A stretch of 18,380 nt of DNA from Undibacterium sp. (GCA_014376575.1 JACMRF010000004.1:1-18380), one strand, 5' to 3'; shown: positions 1 through 9,823, numbered from the stretch's first letter. The notes: generated by a model not told the origin, from the letters alone. Translations and numbers: made by a program.

Positions 1-959
1 CCAAGCATAGAACCAGCCTTAGCAATTGAATCGTAATCCATATCAGTGGCCATCATCACGTCAGCCGTCAAGACTGGCATAGAAGAACCGCCAGGTATCA
101 CTGCTTTGAGTTTTTTACCATCGCGCATACCGCCAGCCAATTCCAGTAATGTCGCAAATGGCGTACCCATCGGCACTTCGTAATTACCAGGCAGTGCCAC
201 ATCACCCGACACAGAAAAAATCTTGGTACCGCCATTATTTGGCTTGCCTAAGCCGGCGTATTTTTCGCCACCCATCGCAAATACAAACGGCACCGCTGCA
301 AAAGTCTCGGTGTTATTAATCGTAGTTGGCTTACCATACAAACCAAAACTCGCCGGAAAAGGCGGCTTGAAGCGTGGCTGTCCTTTTTTGCCTTCGATAG
401 ACTCTAACAAAGCAGTTTCTTCGCCACAAATGTAAGCGCCGTAACCGTGGAAGGCGTGCAACTGAAAATTAAACTCGGAACCATGTATTTTGTCGCCCAG
501 CATACCCGCAGCGCGTGCTTCTTCGAGTGCTTCTTCGAATCTATCGTAGTCGGCGAAAATCTCACCATGAATATAGTTATAACCTACCGTAATTCCCATT
601 GCGTATGCACCAATCGCCATACCTTCAATAAGGGAATGCGGGTTATAACGAATGATATCTCTATCTTTAAATGTACCAGGCTCGCCTTCGTCGGTATTGC
701 AGACTAAATATTTTTGACCTGGATACTGACGTGGCATAAAGCTCCACTTCAACCCGGTAGGAAAACCGGCACCACCACGACCGCGTAGTGAAGAGGCTTT
801 TAATTCAGCAATGACTTGTTCCGGAGTAATTTTTTCATCCAGGATACGTTTAAGTGACTGATAACCACCGCGTGCAACGTAATCATGCAGATGCCAATTT
901 TTTCCATCTAGCCCGGCCAATATCAGAGGTTTGATATGCCGATTGTGCAGACTCGTCAT
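1..959 (-). CDS. nuoF: NADH-quinone oxidoreductase subunit F (NuoF), C-terminus outside window
   Basis: NuoF is the NADH-oxidising subunit of complex I, at the tip of the peripheral arm facing the cytoplasm. It binds FMN, NADH and a 4Fe-4S cluster. The first 319 residues are present. The FMN/NADH-binding glycine-rich stretch [10 protein letters not shown] is at residues 60-69, the [13 protein letters not shown] block at about 88-100, and the [17 protein letters not shown] block at about 178-195, all typical of the family. The usual family length is about 430 residues, so the cluster-binding cysteines of the C-terminal domain lie beyond position 1. The ATG at 959-957 overlaps the nuoE stop by one base (TAATG) and is preceded by a clear GAGG with 5-nt spacing, which indicates translational coupling. 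No frameshift was found in the stretches I translated by hand. Confidence 0.97.
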   Translation of the reverse strand, partial: MTSLHNRHIKPLILAGLDGKNWHLHDYVARGGYQSLKRILDEKITPEQVIAELKASSLRGRGGAGFPTGLKWSFMPRQYPGQKYLVCNTDEGEPGTFKDRDIIRYNPHSLIEGMAIGAYAMGITVGYNYIHGEIFADYDRFEEALEEARAAGMLGDKIHGSEFNFQLHAFHGYGAYICGEETALLESIEGKKGQPRFKPPFPASFGLYGKPTTINNTETFAAVPFVFAMGGEKYAGLGKPNNGGTKIFSVSGDVALPGNYEVPMGTPFATLLELAGGMRDGKKLKAVIPGGSSMPVLTADVMMATDMDYDSIAKAGSML

Positions 960-1447
960 TATTTCCTCGCCTCGGTTAATTCAGCCACCAACGCATCAAT
1001 TTTGTCGTGCGACATCAGGCTACACATGCGCTTATTGTTGACCAACAAAACAGGAGCATCACCACAAGCGCCCATACATTCGCCTTCAACTAAAGTGAAC
1101 ATTCCGTCGGCGCTAGTTTCTTTGTAATCCAGACCTAGTGTAGATTTCAAATGGTGCGCTGCACGCTCCCCACCAGACAGTGCACAAGGTAAGTTAGTGC
1201 AGACCGAAATCTTGAATTTACCGACAGGCCTGGTGTTGTACATATTGTAAAAGGTAGCAACTTCTTGCACCGCTACTGCCGGCATGCCAATGTAATCAGC
1301 AATAGCTTGCATTACTTCAGGCGGCAACCAACCCGTTTCATCCTGCGCTATCGCAAGCGCAGCCATGACAGCAGATTGCCTTTGATCGGCAGGAAATTTT
1401 GCCAATTCACGATCAATTTTTTTTATTACTTGCTCTGATAAGACCAT
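959..1447 (-). CDS. nuoE: NADH-quinone oxidoreductase subunit E (NuoE)
   Basis: NuoE is the small 2Fe-2S (N1a) thioredoxin-like subunit that docks on NuoF in the NADH-dehydrogenase module of complex I. With the start used here the protein has 162 residues. The four cluster ligands are visible as CTNLPC (C83, C88) and CMGAC (C124, C128), the normal C-x4-C...C-x3-C pattern. I chose the ATG at 1447 because a GAGG lies 8 nt upstream. An in-frame GTG eight codons earlier (1471) has no Shine-Dalgarno sequence. The gene follows nuoD after 39 nt and runs into nuoF by a one-base overlap. Confidence 0.96.
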   Translation of the reverse strand: MVLSEQVIKKIDRELAKFPADQRQSAVMAALAIAQDETGWLPPEVMQAIADYIGMPAVAVQEVATFYNMYNTRPVGKFKISVCTNLPCALSGGERAAHHLKSTLGLDYKETSADGMFTLVEGECMGACGDAPVLLVNNKRMCSLMSHDKIDALVAELTEARK

Positions 1448-1486
1448 CAATTTTGCCTCAAATATCACCACGTAATCAGCACGGGG

Positions 1487-2740
1487 TCATCTATCAATTT
1501 CGCCAAACACAATATCCTGCGTACCGATGATAGTGACCGCATCGGCAAGCATGTGCCCTTTTACCATCTCGTTCAATCCTTGTAGATGCGCATATCCTGG
1601 TGCCCGTATTTTCATACGATAAGGCTTGTTTGCCCCATCGGAAAGCATATAAATACCAAATTCACCCTTAGGATGTTCGACTGCAGCATACGCTTCACCT
1701 GCCGGAACATGAAAGCCTTCAGAAAACAATTTGAAATGATGGATCAACTCTTCCATATTCGACTTCATATTGACACGACTTGGTGGCGCAATCTTCAGGT
1801 TGCTAGTAATAACCGGACCGGGATTATTTCGCAGCCACTCTACACACTGTTTAATAATTCGATTGGACTGGCGCATCTCTTCTATACGAACCAAGTAACG
1901 ATCATAACTATCCCCATTAACACCAACAGGAATATCGAAATCTAACAAATCATAAACTTCATACGGTTGTTTTTTGCGGAGATCCCACTCAACACCAGAA
2001 CCACGCAACATTGGACCGGTAAAACCCATTGCCTTCGCACGGTCAGGCGATACCACTCCAACACCAACAAGACGCTGCTTCCAGATACGATTATCGGTCA
2101 GCAGAGTCTCATACTCATCCACGTAAGTCGGAAATCTATTGGTAAAGTCTTCAATGAAATCTAACAGAGATCCCTGACGATTCTCATTCAACAAACGCAT
2201 CGCTTTTTCATTTCGCAGCTTCGATGCTTTATGCTTTGGCATCTCTTCTGGCAAATCACGATAAACGCCACCTGGGCGATAATAGGCGGCGTGCATACGT
2301 GCACCAGAAACTGCCTCGTAACAATCCATCAAATCTTCGCGTTCGCGGAAGGCATAAAGTATCAATGCCATGGCACCAACGTCCAATGCATGCGCGCCAA
2401 TCCACATCAAATGATTCAAGAGGCGAGTGATTTCATCAAACATGACGCGAATATATTGCGCTCGCATCGGCACTTCCAGACCAAGCATTTTTTCAATTAC
2501 CATCACATAAGCATGCTCATTGCTCATCATCGAGACGTAATCAAGCCTATCCATGTAGGGAACTGATTGCAAATAGGTTTTTTGTTCCGCAAGTTTTTCG
2601 GTAGCTCGATGCAACAAACCAATGTGAGGATCGGCACGCTGAATTACCTCACCATCGAGCTCTAAAACAAGGCGCAGTACGCCATGAGCAGCAGGATGTT
2701 GCGGACCAAAGTTTAAAGTGTAATTTTTTATCTCAGCCAT
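1487..2740 (-). CDS. nuoD: NADH-quinone oxidoreductase subunit D (NuoD)
   Basis: NuoD is the 49-kDa-type subunit of complex I, related to the large subunit of NiFe hydrogenases. With NuoB it forms the quinone-binding pocket next to cluster N2. The 417-residue length is normal for a stand-alone NuoD, not an NuoCD fusion. Signature blocks are present: [13 protein letters not shown] near the N-terminus, [12 protein letters not shown] around residues 40-51, and [17 protein letters not shown] around 62-78, which contains conserved His and Tyr residues of the quinone site. The ATG overlaps the nuoC stop (TAATG), so translation is probably coupled. The Shine-Dalgarno is weak, which fits coupling. 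Confidence 0.98.
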   Translation of the reverse strand: MAEIKNYTLNFGPQHPAAHGVLRLVLELDGEVIQRADPHIGLLHRATEKLAEQKTYLQSVPYMDRLDYVSMMSNEHAYVMVIEKMLGLEVPMRAQYIRVMFDEITRLLNHLMWIGAHALDVGAMALILYAFREREDLMDCYEAVSGARMHAAYYRPGGVYRDLPEEMPKHKASKLRNEKAMRLLNENRQGSLLDFIEDFTNRFPTYVDEYETLLTDNRIWKQRLVGVGVVSPDRAKAMGFTGPMLRGSGVEWDLRKKQPYEVYDLLDFDIPVGVNGDSYDRYLVRIEEMRQSNRIIKQCVEWLRNNPGPVITSNLKIAPPSRVNMKSNMEELIHHFKLFSEGFHVPAGEAYAAVEHPKGEFGIYMLSDGANKPYRMKIRAPGYAHLQGLNEMVKGHMLADAVTIIGTQDIVFGEIDR

Positions 2741-3351
2741 TATTTCGCACCGTAACTTTCTTCACGGATCACGCGTGGCGTATTCTCACGCGCCTCGATT
2801 GTAACTGGTTGATACACAACACGCTTCTGATCAGCGTCATAGCGCATTTCGACATAACCAGTCATAGGGAAATCCTTGCGAAAAGGATGACCAATAAATC
2901 CGTAATCGGTCAATATTCGACGCAGGTCATTGTGACCTTCAAACAAAATACCGAACAAATCAAAAGCTTCGCGCTCATACCAATTTGCCGACACCCAAAC
3001 ATCAACGACAGATTGAACAATTGGCATATCATCATCTGCCACAAAGGTACGAACACGCAAACGCCAATTAAGCGCCACAGACAAAAGATGAGAAACAACG
3101 GCAAACCGTGAACCAATCCAAGTTCCATCACCGTACACCGAATAATCTACTCCACACAAGTCGATCAATTCATCAAAGCACGTAGAAGCATGGTCACGCA
3201 AGTCACGCATCACCTGCAAATATTCAGCAGGGGCAACCAAAACAGTCAGCTCACCAAACGCCACAGATGATTGCAAAATACGATCACCCACAACATCCCT
3301 CACTGCCGTTTCTAGTTTTTCTAATTTTGTCATCATATCCAGATTCGCCAT
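2740..3351 (-). CDS. nuoC: NADH-quinone oxidoreductase subunit C (NuoC)
   Basis: NuoC is the 30-kDa-type peripheral-arm subunit of complex I that contacts NuoD. It has 203 residues. The family signature is clear around residues 120-160: [12 protein letters not shown], then [14 protein letters not shown], then [13 protein letters not shown]. The ATG at 3351 is preceded by AGGTGA overlapping the nuoB stop region. An internal Met (residue 6 or 7) could also be the true start, since the first few residues are not conserved in the family. The gap to nuoB is 12 nt. Confidence 0.97.
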   Translation of the reverse strand: MANLDMMTKLEKLETAVRDVVGDRILQSSVAFGELTVLVAPAEYLQVMRDLRDHASTCFDELIDLCGVDYSVYGDGTWIGSRFAVVSHLLSVALNWRLRVRTFVADDDMPIVQSVVDVWVSANWYEREAFDLFGILFEGHNDLRRILTDYGFIGHPFRKDFPMTGYVEMRYDADQKRVVYQPVTIEARENTPRVIREESYGAK

Positions 3352-3363
3352 TAACTCACCTGA

Positions 3364-3843
3364 TCAGCGCGCGATCGTATTGGTACGTTTAATTTTGTTT
3401 TGCAGTTGAATTACACCGTAGATAAGCGCCTCAGCGGTCGGAGGACATCCAGGCACATAAATATCAACTGGAACAATGCGATCACATCCACGCACTACAG
3501 AGTAAGAATAGTGATAGTAGCCACCGCCATTAGCGCAAGAACCCATAGAAATTACGGAGCGCGGCTCAGCCATCTGATCATAGACCTTACGCAAAGCTGG
3601 CGCCATTTTATTGCATAAAGTTCCAGCTACGATCATCACATCAGAATGTCGAGGCGACGGCCGAAATACGCCGGCACCAAAACGGTCAAGATCGTACCGC
3701 GAGCAACCAGCGTGCATCATCTCAACTGCGCAACAAGCCAAACCAAAACTCATCGGCCACAACGAACCAGTACGAGCCCAATTAATCAACTGATCTGCCG
3801 TAGTAGTGACAAATCCCTCGTTCAATATGCCATCAATTGCCAT
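3364..3843 (-). CDS. nuoB: NADH-quinone oxidoreductase subunit B (NuoB)
   Basis: NuoB carries the terminal 4Fe-4S cluster N2, which hands electrons to quinone in complex I. It has 159 residues, the usual length in betaproteobacteria. The four N2 ligands are visible: the tandem C37-C38 in [10 protein letters not shown]103 in MGSCANGG and C133 in [10 protein letters not shown]. Two positions depart from what I expect. The near-invariant PRQ(S/A)D motif reads PRHSD (His65-66 region). The aromatic residue (W or Y) usual before VISMGSC is Ser at about residue 96. Neither is a ligand. The gene sits 6 nt after nuoA. Confidence 0.97.
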   Translation of the reverse strand: MAIDGILNEGFVTTTADQLINWARTGSLWPMSFGLACCAVEMMHAGCSRYDLDRFGAGVFRPSPRHSDVMIVAGTLCNKMAPALRKVYDQMAEPRSVISMGSCANGGGYYHYSYSVVRGCDRIVPVDIYVPGCPPTAEALIYGVIQLQNKIKRTNTIAR

Positions 3844-3849
3844 AATCCA

Positions 3850-4209
3850 TCACTCCCAATCCAGTGCACCTTTTTTCCAGATATACCAAAATCCTACCGC
3901 AAATTCCAAAATAAAACCTAGCATAATCAAAAACCCAGACAAACCCAAATCCCGCATAGAGACCGCCCAAGGAAAAAAGAAAGCAGTTTCGAGATCGAAC
4001 AGAATAAACAAAATAGCGACAAGATAGTAGCGCACGTCAAACTTCATGCGCGCATCTTCAAATGCCTCGAAGCCACATTCATATGGAGATGTTTTTTGAC
4101 TGTCAGGTTTATATGGGCCGAGAACGCGACCCAAAATTTGCGGCAAAACCCCCACCGCTATTCCGACCAGAATGAAGAGAAGAACAGGGAAATAATTTTC
4201 GAGATTCAC
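3850..4209 (-). CDS. nuoA: NADH-quinone oxidoreductase subunit A (NuoA)
   Basis: NuoA is a small membrane subunit of complex I (ND3 homologue) with three transmembrane helices, linking the membrane and peripheral arms. The start used is the GTG at 4209, giving 119 residues beginning (M)[11 protein letters not shown], as in relatives. It has AGGG 8 nt upstream. A longer reading from a GTG at 4236 lacks such a signal. Hydrophobic segments lie at about residues 5-28, 60-80 and 87-110. The conserved loop [23 protein letters not shown] between helices 1 and 2 contains the Cys of the ND3 loop. This is the first gene of the nuo operon. Confidence 0.96.
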   Translation of the reverse strand: MNLENYFPVLLFILVGIAVGVLPQILGRVLGPYKPDSQKTSPYECGFEAFEDARMKFDVRYYLVAILFILFDLETAFFFPWAVSMRDLGLSGFLIMLGFILEFAVGFWYIWKKGALDWE

Positions 4210-4239
4210 GATAGATTCCCTGCATCCAAAAGTCACGTT

Positions 4240-4268
4240 AATTTAACACGCACATGATTTCTGCGCAA
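4240..4268 (-). promoter_or_regulatory. weak candidate promoter for nuoA operon
   Basis: On the minus strand TTGCGC and TAAATT are separated by 17 nt, starting transcription about 24 nt before the nuoA GTG. Matches to the sigma-70 consensus are only 3/6 and 4/6. The nuo operon could equally be read from the tRNA-Leu promoter upstream. Confidence 0.25.
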
Positions 4269-4331
4269 AATCAAAAAATTAAACATGAAAATTAATTGAT
4301 TGAGCCCAACAAGAAATCAAGCATTTTTTAT

Positions 4332-4416
4332 TGGTGCCGACGACGAGACTCGAACTCGTACAGCTTTCGCCACTACCCCCTCAAGATAGCGTGTCTACCA
4401 ATTTCACCACGTCGGC
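4332..4416 (-). tRNA. tRNA-Leu (anticodon GAG)
   Basis: This is an 85-nt class II tRNA. The acceptor arms GCCGACG and CGTCGGC pair over 7 bp, followed by discriminator A and an encoded CCA. The anticodon stem CTATC/GGTAG encloses loop TTGAGGG, giving anticodon GAG, which reads CTC and CTT. A long variable arm and a T arm with stem ACGAG/CTCGT and loop TTCGAGT follow. It lies between secG and nuoA on the same strand, behind its own promoter. All leucine family features are visible directly. Confidence 0.97.
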
Positions 4417-4427
4417 ACAAGCACAAC

Positions 4428-4456
4428 ATTTTACTCCGTTCGCCTCAATTCTTCAA
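4428..4456 (-). promoter_or_regulatory. sigma-70 promoter of tRNA-Leu
   Basis: On the minus strand TTGAAG (-35) and TAAAAT (-10) are separated by exactly 17 nt. The predicted start is near 4421, five bases before the mature tRNA 5' end, a typical distance for a tRNA gene. It may also feed the nuo operon, because no terminator is visible between the tRNA and nuoA. Confidence 0.65.
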
Positions 4457-4500
4457 CGCACAATTGCGGAAATTCAATATTTTTTTGCGGTGCAAAAAAC

Positions 4501-4866
4501 TTATTTAGGAATTTGACTTGCCTGACCAGTTGCACTTGCAGATGCTGCAACAGAAACCGCTGAAGATACACTTACCGGCGCAAGCTTCGTTGCAGATAAA
4601 TTATCCATCACACCAGTCGAAACAGTCCGATTACTACTTATATATGCCAAGGCGAGTGTCGCCGCAAAAAAAATGGAAGCAGCGACGCCAGTTGACTTTG
4701 AGAGAAAATTGGATGAGCCCGTTGCGCCGAACAAACTACCAGAGGCTCCCGAACCAAAAGAAGCACCCATATCAGCCCCCTTACCATGCTGCAAAAGAAC
4801 CAGACCGATAATTACCAGCGCCGACAAAACTTGAACTACCACTACTGCTGTAAAAAAATTTTGCAT
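4501..4866 (-). CDS. secG: protein translocase subunit SecG
   Basis: SecG is the small inner-membrane subunit of the SecYEG preprotein channel. The 121-residue protein has the family layout. A first transmembrane helix (about residues 5-25) is followed by LLQHGKGADMGASFGSG, the cytosolic loop that typifies SecG. A Gly/Ser-rich stretch leads into a second helix (about 58-78), and a low-complexity Ala/Ser/Val-rich tail follows. AGGTG lies upstream of the ATG. It is 51 nt downstream of tpiA with no promoter or terminator seen between them, so tpiA-secG is probably one transcript. Confidence 0.95.
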   Translation of the reverse strand: MQNFFTAVVVVQVLSALVIIGLVLLQHGKGADMGASFGSGASGSLFGATGSSNFLSKSTGVAASIFFAATLALAYISSNRTVSTGVMDNLSATKLAPVSVSSAVSVAASASATGQASQIPK

Positions 4867-4917
4867 TCAAAACACCTATTTAAATTAATCACTAAAAATC
4901 ATCAAAACAATTCACAT

Positions 4918-5664
4918 TTACACCGCATTGATTATAGCCAAGAAGTCTGACGCTTTTAAAGCAGCCCCACCAATCAAGCCGCCATCAATATCTTCCATCG
5001 CCAACAACTCTCTTGCATTATCCGGCTTCATGCTTCCGCCGTACAAAATTTGAATCCTCCGAGCTACCGCCTCACCTCTATTCATCAGCTGCGCACGCAA
5101 TACTGCATGCACATCTTGCGCGATTTGCGGCGTCGCAGTCTTTCCAGTCCCTATAGCCCAAACAGGCTCATAGGCAATCACAATTTTCACCAAAGCACCG
5201 TCATCAAGAAGATCCATTACCGCCTGCAACTGTGCGACCACGATAGCATTAGTTTGCCCCGACTCACGCTGCTCCAAGGTTTCGCCAACACAAACAATCG
5301 GAGAAATCCCAGACTTCAAAGCTTGCATGGTCTTTTGCGCCACCAATTCATTTGACTCGTGGTGGTACGCCCTTCGCTCAGAGTGACCAAGAATGACATA
5401 TCCGCATCCGAGATCAGCTAACATTGCCGCCGACACCTCGCCAGTATATGCGCCGGAAGCATGCACAGAGATATCCTGCGCGCCCAAGAGAATAGGTTCA
5501 CCTGCAATAATTTCAGCGCATTGAGGCAAATAAACGAGGGGCGGACAAATTAAAACATCGCACTCTTGAGCTCCCAAACCTGCAAGAATTTCATTGAGTA
5601 ACGCTTCATTTGCAGCTAGCGCCCCATTCATTTTCCAGTTACCAGCTATTAGTGTACGTCGCAT
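4918..5664 (-). CDS. tpiA: triosephosphate isomerase
   Basis: This cytosolic glycolytic enzyme interconverts dihydroxyacetone phosphate and glyceraldehyde 3-phosphate. The 248-residue length is normal. Active-site residues are all visible: N9 and K11 in GNWKMN, the catalytic His94 in GHSERR, and the catalytic base Glu166 in [12 protein letters not shown], at the start of the flexible lid. The phosphate-binding YGGSMKPDN (about 208-216) and GGLIGGAAL (about 228-236) blocks are present. AGG sits 5 nt upstream of the ATG and a strong promoter 21 nt before that. It is the first gene of a probable tpiA-secG unit. Confidence 0.98.
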   Translation of the reverse strand: MRRTLIAGNWKMNGALAANEALLNEILAGLGAQECDVLICPPLVYLPQCAEIIAGEPILLGAQDISVHASGAYTGEVSAAMLADLGCGYVILGHSERRAYHHESNELVAQKTMQALKSGISPIVCVGETLEQRESGQTNAIVVAQLQAVMDLLDDGALVKIVIAYEPVWAIGTGKTATPQIAQDVHAVLRAQLMNRGEAVARRIQILYGGSMKPDNARELLAMEDIDGGLIGGAALKASDFLAIINAV

Positions 5665-5691
5665 AGCAACCTAAAATTTAATTAACTCTCT

Positions 5692-5721
5692 ATTGTATCG
5701 CGCCTAGACTAAAGGGGTCAA
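5692..5721 (-). promoter_or_regulatory. sigma-70 promoter of tpiA-secG
   Basis: On the minus strand TTGACC (5/6) and TACAAT (5/6) are separated by 18 nt. The predicted start near 5685 gives a leader of about 21 nt carrying the tpiA ribosome-binding site. This is the best consensus match noticed in the window. Confidence 0.7.
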
Positions 5722-5874
5722 ACTGCAAACAAAATAACATTAATGCGATCCACACTCAATTTCTGCAACTCAGTTATTTATTATTGAAAATCAAGGATAA
5801 GTTTTAAGGATTCGCAATTCGACATATTGTATATTCACTTAGAAAATGACTCCCCCCAACATTGATCAGCGCCG

Positions 5875-5899
5875 AAAAAACACCTTAAGGATTTCCTTA
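5875..5899 (-). terminator. weak hairpin terminator after the quinone oxidoreductase
   Basis: Read on the minus strand, TAAGG-AAAT-CCTTA forms a 5-bp hairpin about 28 nt past the oxidoreductase stop. Five bases later there is a run of six T. The stem is short and AT-rich, so efficiency is doubtful. Nothing else was recognised in the rest of this 263-bp gap apart from the tpiA promoter. Confidence 0.35.
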
Positions 5900-5927
5900 T
5901 CAGGATGCAATACGCATAAAACCATCG

Positions 5928-6905
5928 CTAAATTTCTAACATGATCTTTCCAACATGCTGACTTGATTCCATTAACGCATGTGCCGATGCGGCCTGCTCC
6001 AACGGAAATATTTGATAAATCACAGGTTTAATTTGCTTTAGTTCCAATAGCGGCCAAATGCGCGAATACAATTGCTCAGCGATCGCAGCCTTAAATGCAA
6101 CGGAACGCGGTCTAAGAGTCGACCCAGTAATCGTCAATCTCCTGCGCAACACCTGCGCTAGATCAAGATCAGCACGAGCCCCGCCAAGCAATGCAATAAC
6201 GACGATACGACCATCATCTGCCAAACAATTCACCTCACGCGGCAGATAGTCACCCGCCACCATATCAAGTATTACGTCGACACCTTTTCCGTTAGTGGAA
6301 GACTTAATCACATCAACAAAATCCTCGGATCGATAATTAATTCCACGCTCGGCACCAAGGCTCTCTGTCATTCGACACTTATCGTCCGATCCGCCAGTAG
6401 CAAATACTCGATGACCAAGTGCGGCTGCAATTTGGATGGCAGCAACGCCTATTCCCGATGTCCCACCCTGCACTAATAAAGTCTCTCCATGCAACAATTT
6501 TGCACGATCAAAAATATTGCTCCAGACAGTAAAATAAGTCTCCGGCAAAGAGGCCGCCTCAAGCAAAGACAAACCCACAGGCACAGGCAAACATTGCTGA
6601 ATTGGCGCGACACAATATTCTGCGTACCCGCCCCCTTGCACCAATGCACAAACCAGGTCACCGAGCTTAAGCGCACTGCCATGCAAATCGCCACCAACAA
6701 TTTCGCCTGCCACCTCAAGCCCCGGCAAATCAGATGCACCTGCTGGCACCGGGTAATACCCCATACGCTGAAAAATATCAGGCCGATTCACGCCAGCAGC
6801 ATGAACCTTTATCAAGACCTCACCAACACCAGCTTGAGGTCTTACTCTCTCGCATATCTGCAATACTTCAGGTCCGCCGTAGTGCGTAATTTCAATTGCT
6901 CGCAT
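5928..6905 (-). CDS. NAD(P)H quinone oxidoreductase, PIG3-type (zeta-crystallin/MDR family)
   Basis: This is a zinc-free medium-chain dehydrogenase/reductase of the quinone oxidoreductase branch, expected to reduce quinones or enones with NAD(P)H in the cytosol. The protein has 325 residues from the ATG at 6905, which is preceded by GAGGA at good spacing. An upstream in-frame extension runs into the pnp terminator and is unlikely. The N-terminal GroES-like domain carries AAGVNRPDIFQRMGYYPVP (about residues 37-55) and PGLEVAGEI. The nucleotide-binding GGTSGIG lies at 147-153 in the Rossmann domain. The structural-zinc cysteine cluster is absent, as expected. The substrate cannot be told from sequence. 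This gene typically sits between pnp and tpiA in related bacteria. Confidence 0.88.
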   Translation of the reverse strand: MRAIEITHYGGPEVLQICERVRPQAGVGEVLIKVHAAGVNRPDIFQRMGYYPVPAGASDLPGLEVAGEIVGGDLHGSALKLGDLVCALVQGGGYAEYCVAPIQQCLPVPVGLSLLEAASLPETYFTVWSNIFDRAKLLHGETLLVQGGTSGIGVAAIQIAAALGHRVFATGGSDDKCRMTESLGAERGINYRSEDFVDVIKSSTNGKGVDVILDMVAGDYLPREVNCLADDGRIVVIALLGGARADLDLAQVLRRRLTITGSTLRPRSVAFKAAIAEQLYSRIWPLLELKQIKPVIYQIFPLEQAASAHALMESSQHVGKIMLEI

Positions 6906-6937
6906 TTTATTTTCCTCATATTGAAAAAGCATTGTAG

Positions 6938-6980
6938 ACAAAAATAAAGCCGCACGTATTTTCATACGAACGGCTTTATT
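6938..6980 (-). terminator. intrinsic terminator of pnp
   Basis: The arms AATAAAGCCG and CGGCTTTATT form a perfect 10-bp stem. An inner CGTAT/ATACG stem tops it. On the minus strand the hairpin ends in a T-rich tail (TTTATTTTTG). It lies about 52 nt past the pnp stop and 33 nt before the oxidoreductase start. The A-rich opposite flank could make it partly bidirectional. Confidence 0.85.
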
Positions 6981-7032
6981 GACAGCAATCTTGTTTAGAT
7001 AACGAAAGGCATGCCAATCGCTATTGAGATGA

Positions 7033-9165
7033 CTATTGTTGTTGCTCTTGCGGTGCGCCTTCAGATTCGGCAGCAGCTGCTTTCATTGATAACTTGAAGC
7101 GACCACGATCATCAGTTTCCAATACCTTCACACGCACTTGCTGACCCTCTTTGAGGTAGTCGGCAACAGCATTGACGCGCTCATTGGCGATCTGGCTGAT
7201 ATGCAACAAACCATCTTTACCAGGCATGATTTGTACAATCGCGCCGAAATCCAACAATTTCAGTACTGTACCATCATATACTTTGCCGACTTCAACTTCT
7301 GCAGTCAACTCTTGAATACGACGCTTGGCTTCTTGGCCAGCAGCAGCATCAACAGAAGCGATGGTGACGACGCCCTCATCACTGATGTCAATTTGCGTAC
7401 CAGTTTCTTCAGTTAAAGCACGAATCACTGCACCGCCCTTACCGATAACATCGCGGATTTTTTCTGGATTGATTTTCACTGTGATCAAGCGAGGAGCAAA
7501 ATCAGACAGTTCTGTTTTTCCATGAGGAACCGCTTTTTGCATTTCAGCCAGAATATGCACACGGCCTTCTTTAGCTTGCGCCAAAGCGACTTGCATGATT
7601 TCTTTGGTGATACCCTGGATTTTGATATCCATTTGCAAAGCAGTAATGCCTTCTGCGGTACCAGCAACTTTAAAGTCCATATCGCCAAGGTGATCTTCAT
7701 CGCCCAAGATATCGGTCAACACAGCAAATTTATTGCCATCTTTAATCAATCCCATCGCGATACCAGCAACGTGCGCTTTCATCGGCACACCTGCATCCAT
7801 CAGAGCCAGGCAACCACCGCAGACGGACGCCATCGAAGATGAACCATTGGATTCAGTAATTTCAGATACCAGACGCACTGAGTAACTGAAATCTTCCGGT
7901 GCAGGCATCGCAGCGAGCAAAGCACGTTTAGCCAAACGACCGTGACCAATTTCACGACGCTTAGGTGTACCGACACGTCCTGTTTCGCCAGTCGCAAACG
8001 GTGGCATGTTGTAATGCAACATGAAACGATCGGTGAATTCGCCCATCAACGCGTCAATTTTTTGCTCGTCACGTGCAGTACCCAAGGTAGCAATAACCAA
8101 AGCCTGAGTTTCACCACGAGTGAACAGCGCAGTACCATGCGTACGTGGTAAAACGCCAGTACGGATGGAGATTGGACGGACCGTACGCGTATCACGACCA
8201 TCAATGCGTGGCTCACCATCAAGAACCTGTGAACGAACGATTTTGGCTTCCAAATCAAACATAATGTTATTCACATCGGCTGAATTTGGGGCATCAATAC
8301 CGCTTGCAGCAGATTGCTCTGCCAAAGCCACAGAAATTGCAGCAGTAGCCGATTTCAATTGCTCAGTACGTGCTTGTTTTTCTTTGATCTGATATGCAGC
8401 GCGCAACAACGGCTCTGCAACGGCAGACACTTGTGCGATTAAGGCTTCATTTTTTGGAGCAGGAGCCCATTGCACTTCTGGCTTACCACCATCGCGCACT
8501 AAATCATGAATCGCATCGATGACCACCTTCATTTGCTCGTGGCCATAGACGACAGCGCCAAGCATAATCTCTTCAGACAATACCTTGGCTTCAGATTCCA
8601 CCATCATCACCGCTTGCTCAGTACCAGCAACAACCAGGTCCATGTCAGACGATTTCAGCTGGCTTGCAGTAGGATTCAATACATACTGACCGTTAATGTA
8701 GCCAACGCGTGCAGCACCGATTGGTCCATTAAACGGAATGCCGGAAATGCAGATCGCAGCAGATGCGCCGATCATGGCAGCGATGTCCGGATCGATCTCA
8801 GGATTAACTGAAAGCACGTGAATAATTACTTGAACTTCATTCAGATAACCTTCTGGAAACAGCGGGCGGAGCGGACGATCGATCAGACGCGATGTCAGTG
8901 TTTCTTTTTCGGAAGGACGGCCTTCACGCTTGAAGAAGCCGCCCGGAATGCGGCCAGCCGCATAGGTTTTTTCCATGTAATCAACTGTCAAAGGAAAAAA
9001 ATCTTGACCAGGTTTAGCATCTTTTCTGGCAACAACAGTCGCCAACACAACCGTGTCTTCTATAGAGACCAATACGGCTCCAGACGCTTGGCGAGCGATT
9101 TCGCCAGTTTCCAGAGTCACTTGATGTTGACCGTACTGGAATGTTTTCGTAACTTTATTAAACAC
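7033..9165 (-). CDS. pnp: polyribonucleotide nucleotidyltransferase (PNPase)
   Basis: PNPase is a 3'-5' phosphorolytic exoribonuclease and a core RNA-decay enzyme, often part of the degradosome. I use the GTG at 9165 (710 residues, starting (M)[11 protein letters not shown]). AAAGGA lies 6 nt upstream and homologues start here. A TTG eight codons earlier is less likely. Domains in order are: RNase PH-like 1 (about 10-225), the all-alpha linker, and RNase PH-like 2 (about 310-545) with the phosphate-binding [12 protein letters not shown] and catalytic acidic [13 protein letters not shown]. Then come a KH domain with its IGKGGAVIR loop (about 555-615) and an S1 domain (about 620-690). A short Gln/Glu-rich tail ends it. 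It follows rpsO across a terminator hairpin. A 6-bp hairpin (GCGGCT-GTTT-AGCTGC, about 9226-9241) in the leader could be an RNase III/autoregulation site, by analogy with E. coli. Confidence 0.98.
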   Translation of the reverse strand: MFNKVTKTFQYGQHQVTLETGEIARQASGAVLVSIEDTVVLATVVARKDAKPGQDFFPLTVDYMEKTYAAGRIPGGFFKREGRPSEKETLTSRLIDRPLRPLFPEGYLNEVQVIIHVLSVNPEIDPDIAAMIGASAAICISGIPFNGPIGAARVGYINGQYVLNPTASQLKSSDMDLVVAGTEQAVMMVESEAKVLSEEIMLGAVVYGHEQMKVVIDAIHDLVRDGGKPEVQWAPAPKNEALIAQVSAVAEPLLRAAYQIKEKQARTEQLKSATAAISVALAEQSAASGIDAPNSADVNNIMFDLEAKIVRSQVLDGEPRIDGRDTRTVRPISIRTGVLPRTHGTALFTRGETQALVIATLGTARDEQKIDALMGEFTDRFMLHYNMPPFATGETGRVGTPKRREIGHGRLAKRALLAAMPAPEDFSYSVRLVSEITESNGSSSMASVCGGCLALMDAGVPMKAHVAGIAMGLIKDGNKFAVLTDILGDEDHLGDMDFKVAGTAEGITALQMDIKIQGITKEIMQVALAQAKEGRVHILAEMQKAVPHGKTELSDFAPRLITVKINPEKIRDVIGKGGAVIRALTEETGTQIDISDEGVVTIASVDAAAGQEAKRRIQELTAEVEVGKVYDGTVLKLLDFGAIVQIMPGKDGLLHISQIANERVNAVADYLKEGQQVRVKVLETDDRGRFKLSMKAAAAESEGAPQEQQQ

Positions 9166-9320
9166 AATATATCCTTTCGAATTTTCCAACAGATTTTCAG
9201 GCGCTGTCGTTCACCTCACCACAAGCAGCTAAACAGCCGCCCTCTTACCAACTCACAAACAACTACTTCACTTCAAACTCATTACTCATCTTTACCGCAA
9301 CAACCAAAACACCAGATAAG

Positions 9321-9358
9321 CAAAAAGCCTGCGTCAGCTAAACTGAGGCAGGCTTTTT
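9321..9358 (-). terminator. rpsO-pnp intergenic terminator
   Basis: The stem AAAAAGCCTGC/GCAGGCTTTTT, with an inner TCAG/CTGA stem, forms a GC-rich hairpin ending in a T run on the minus strand, about 32 nt after the rpsO stop. It probably ends most rpsO transcripts and lets part through into pnp, as the t1 terminator does in E. coli. I found no convincing separate pnp promoter between here and 9165. Confidence 0.85.
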
Positions 9359-9389
9359 ACTATAAATTTTTTGCTAACATCAGCAAGAA

Positions 9390-9659
9390 TTACTTACGCA
9401 AACCGAGTTTTTCGATCAGTGAACGATAGCGATTCAAGTCTTTACCCTTGAGGTAAGACAACAAGCTCTTACGACGGTTAACCATCATAATCAAACCACG
9501 ACGTGAATGGTGATCTTTAGCGTGTGCTTTGAAGTGACCGTTCAAATCATTGATACGTGCTGTCAACAAAGATACTTGGACTTCAGGGGAACCTGTGTCG
9601 TTCAGACCACGGGCATTGTCCGCAACGATGGCGGCTTTTGCAGTTTTAATCAGAGTCAT
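9390..9659 (-). CDS. rpsO: 30S ribosomal protein S15
   Basis: S15 is a primary 16S rRNA-binding protein of the 30S platform. From the ATG at 9659 it has 89 residues, exactly the standard length. AAGGA sits 5-6 nt upstream. An upstream in-frame start five codons earlier is not needed. Conserved blocks include [38 protein letters not shown] (the rRNA-contact region) and LLSYLKGKD. It is followed by a terminator and pnp, the classic rpsO-pnp order. The roughly 85-nt leader could carry an S15 autoregulatory element, but I could not fold a convincing one by eye. Confidence 0.98.
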   Translation of the reverse strand: MTLIKTAKAAIVADNARGLNDTGSPEVQVSLLTARINDLNGHFKAHAKDHHSRRGLIMMVNRRKSLLSYLKGKDLNRYRSLIEKLGLRK

Positions 9660-9751
9660 AATTTTCCTTAACATGCGATAACAAGAGTAAAAACTTTTTT
9701 TAACCCTCGCTATCGTGAGATAACAATCCCGCCGGAATGACGAGAGGCGTG

Positions 9752-9780
9752 ACTATAGCATAGAAGAAGTACATATTCAA
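9752..9780 (-). promoter_or_regulatory. sigma-70 promoter of rpsO
   Basis: On the minus strand TTGAAT and TATAGT are separated by 17 nt. The predicted start near 9745 gives an untranslated leader of about 85 nt. It lies in the 164-bp gap between leuA and rpsO, where I saw no clear leuA terminator. Confidence 0.6.
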
Positions 9781-9823
9781 TTATCCAATTCCTCCAGCCT
9801 GCCGCCACGCACCGAACATCAAG

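Noticed and set aside
4480..4500. Hairpin TTTTTTGC-GGT-GCAAAAAA after secG as terminator
   Set aside because: The stem is mostly A-T and no separate U tract follows it on the minus strand; not convincing.
8818..9429. 203-codon plus-strand frame across pnp start, the terminator and rpsO end
   Set aside because: Spans two genes and a terminator on the other strand; composition is that of an antisense shadow.
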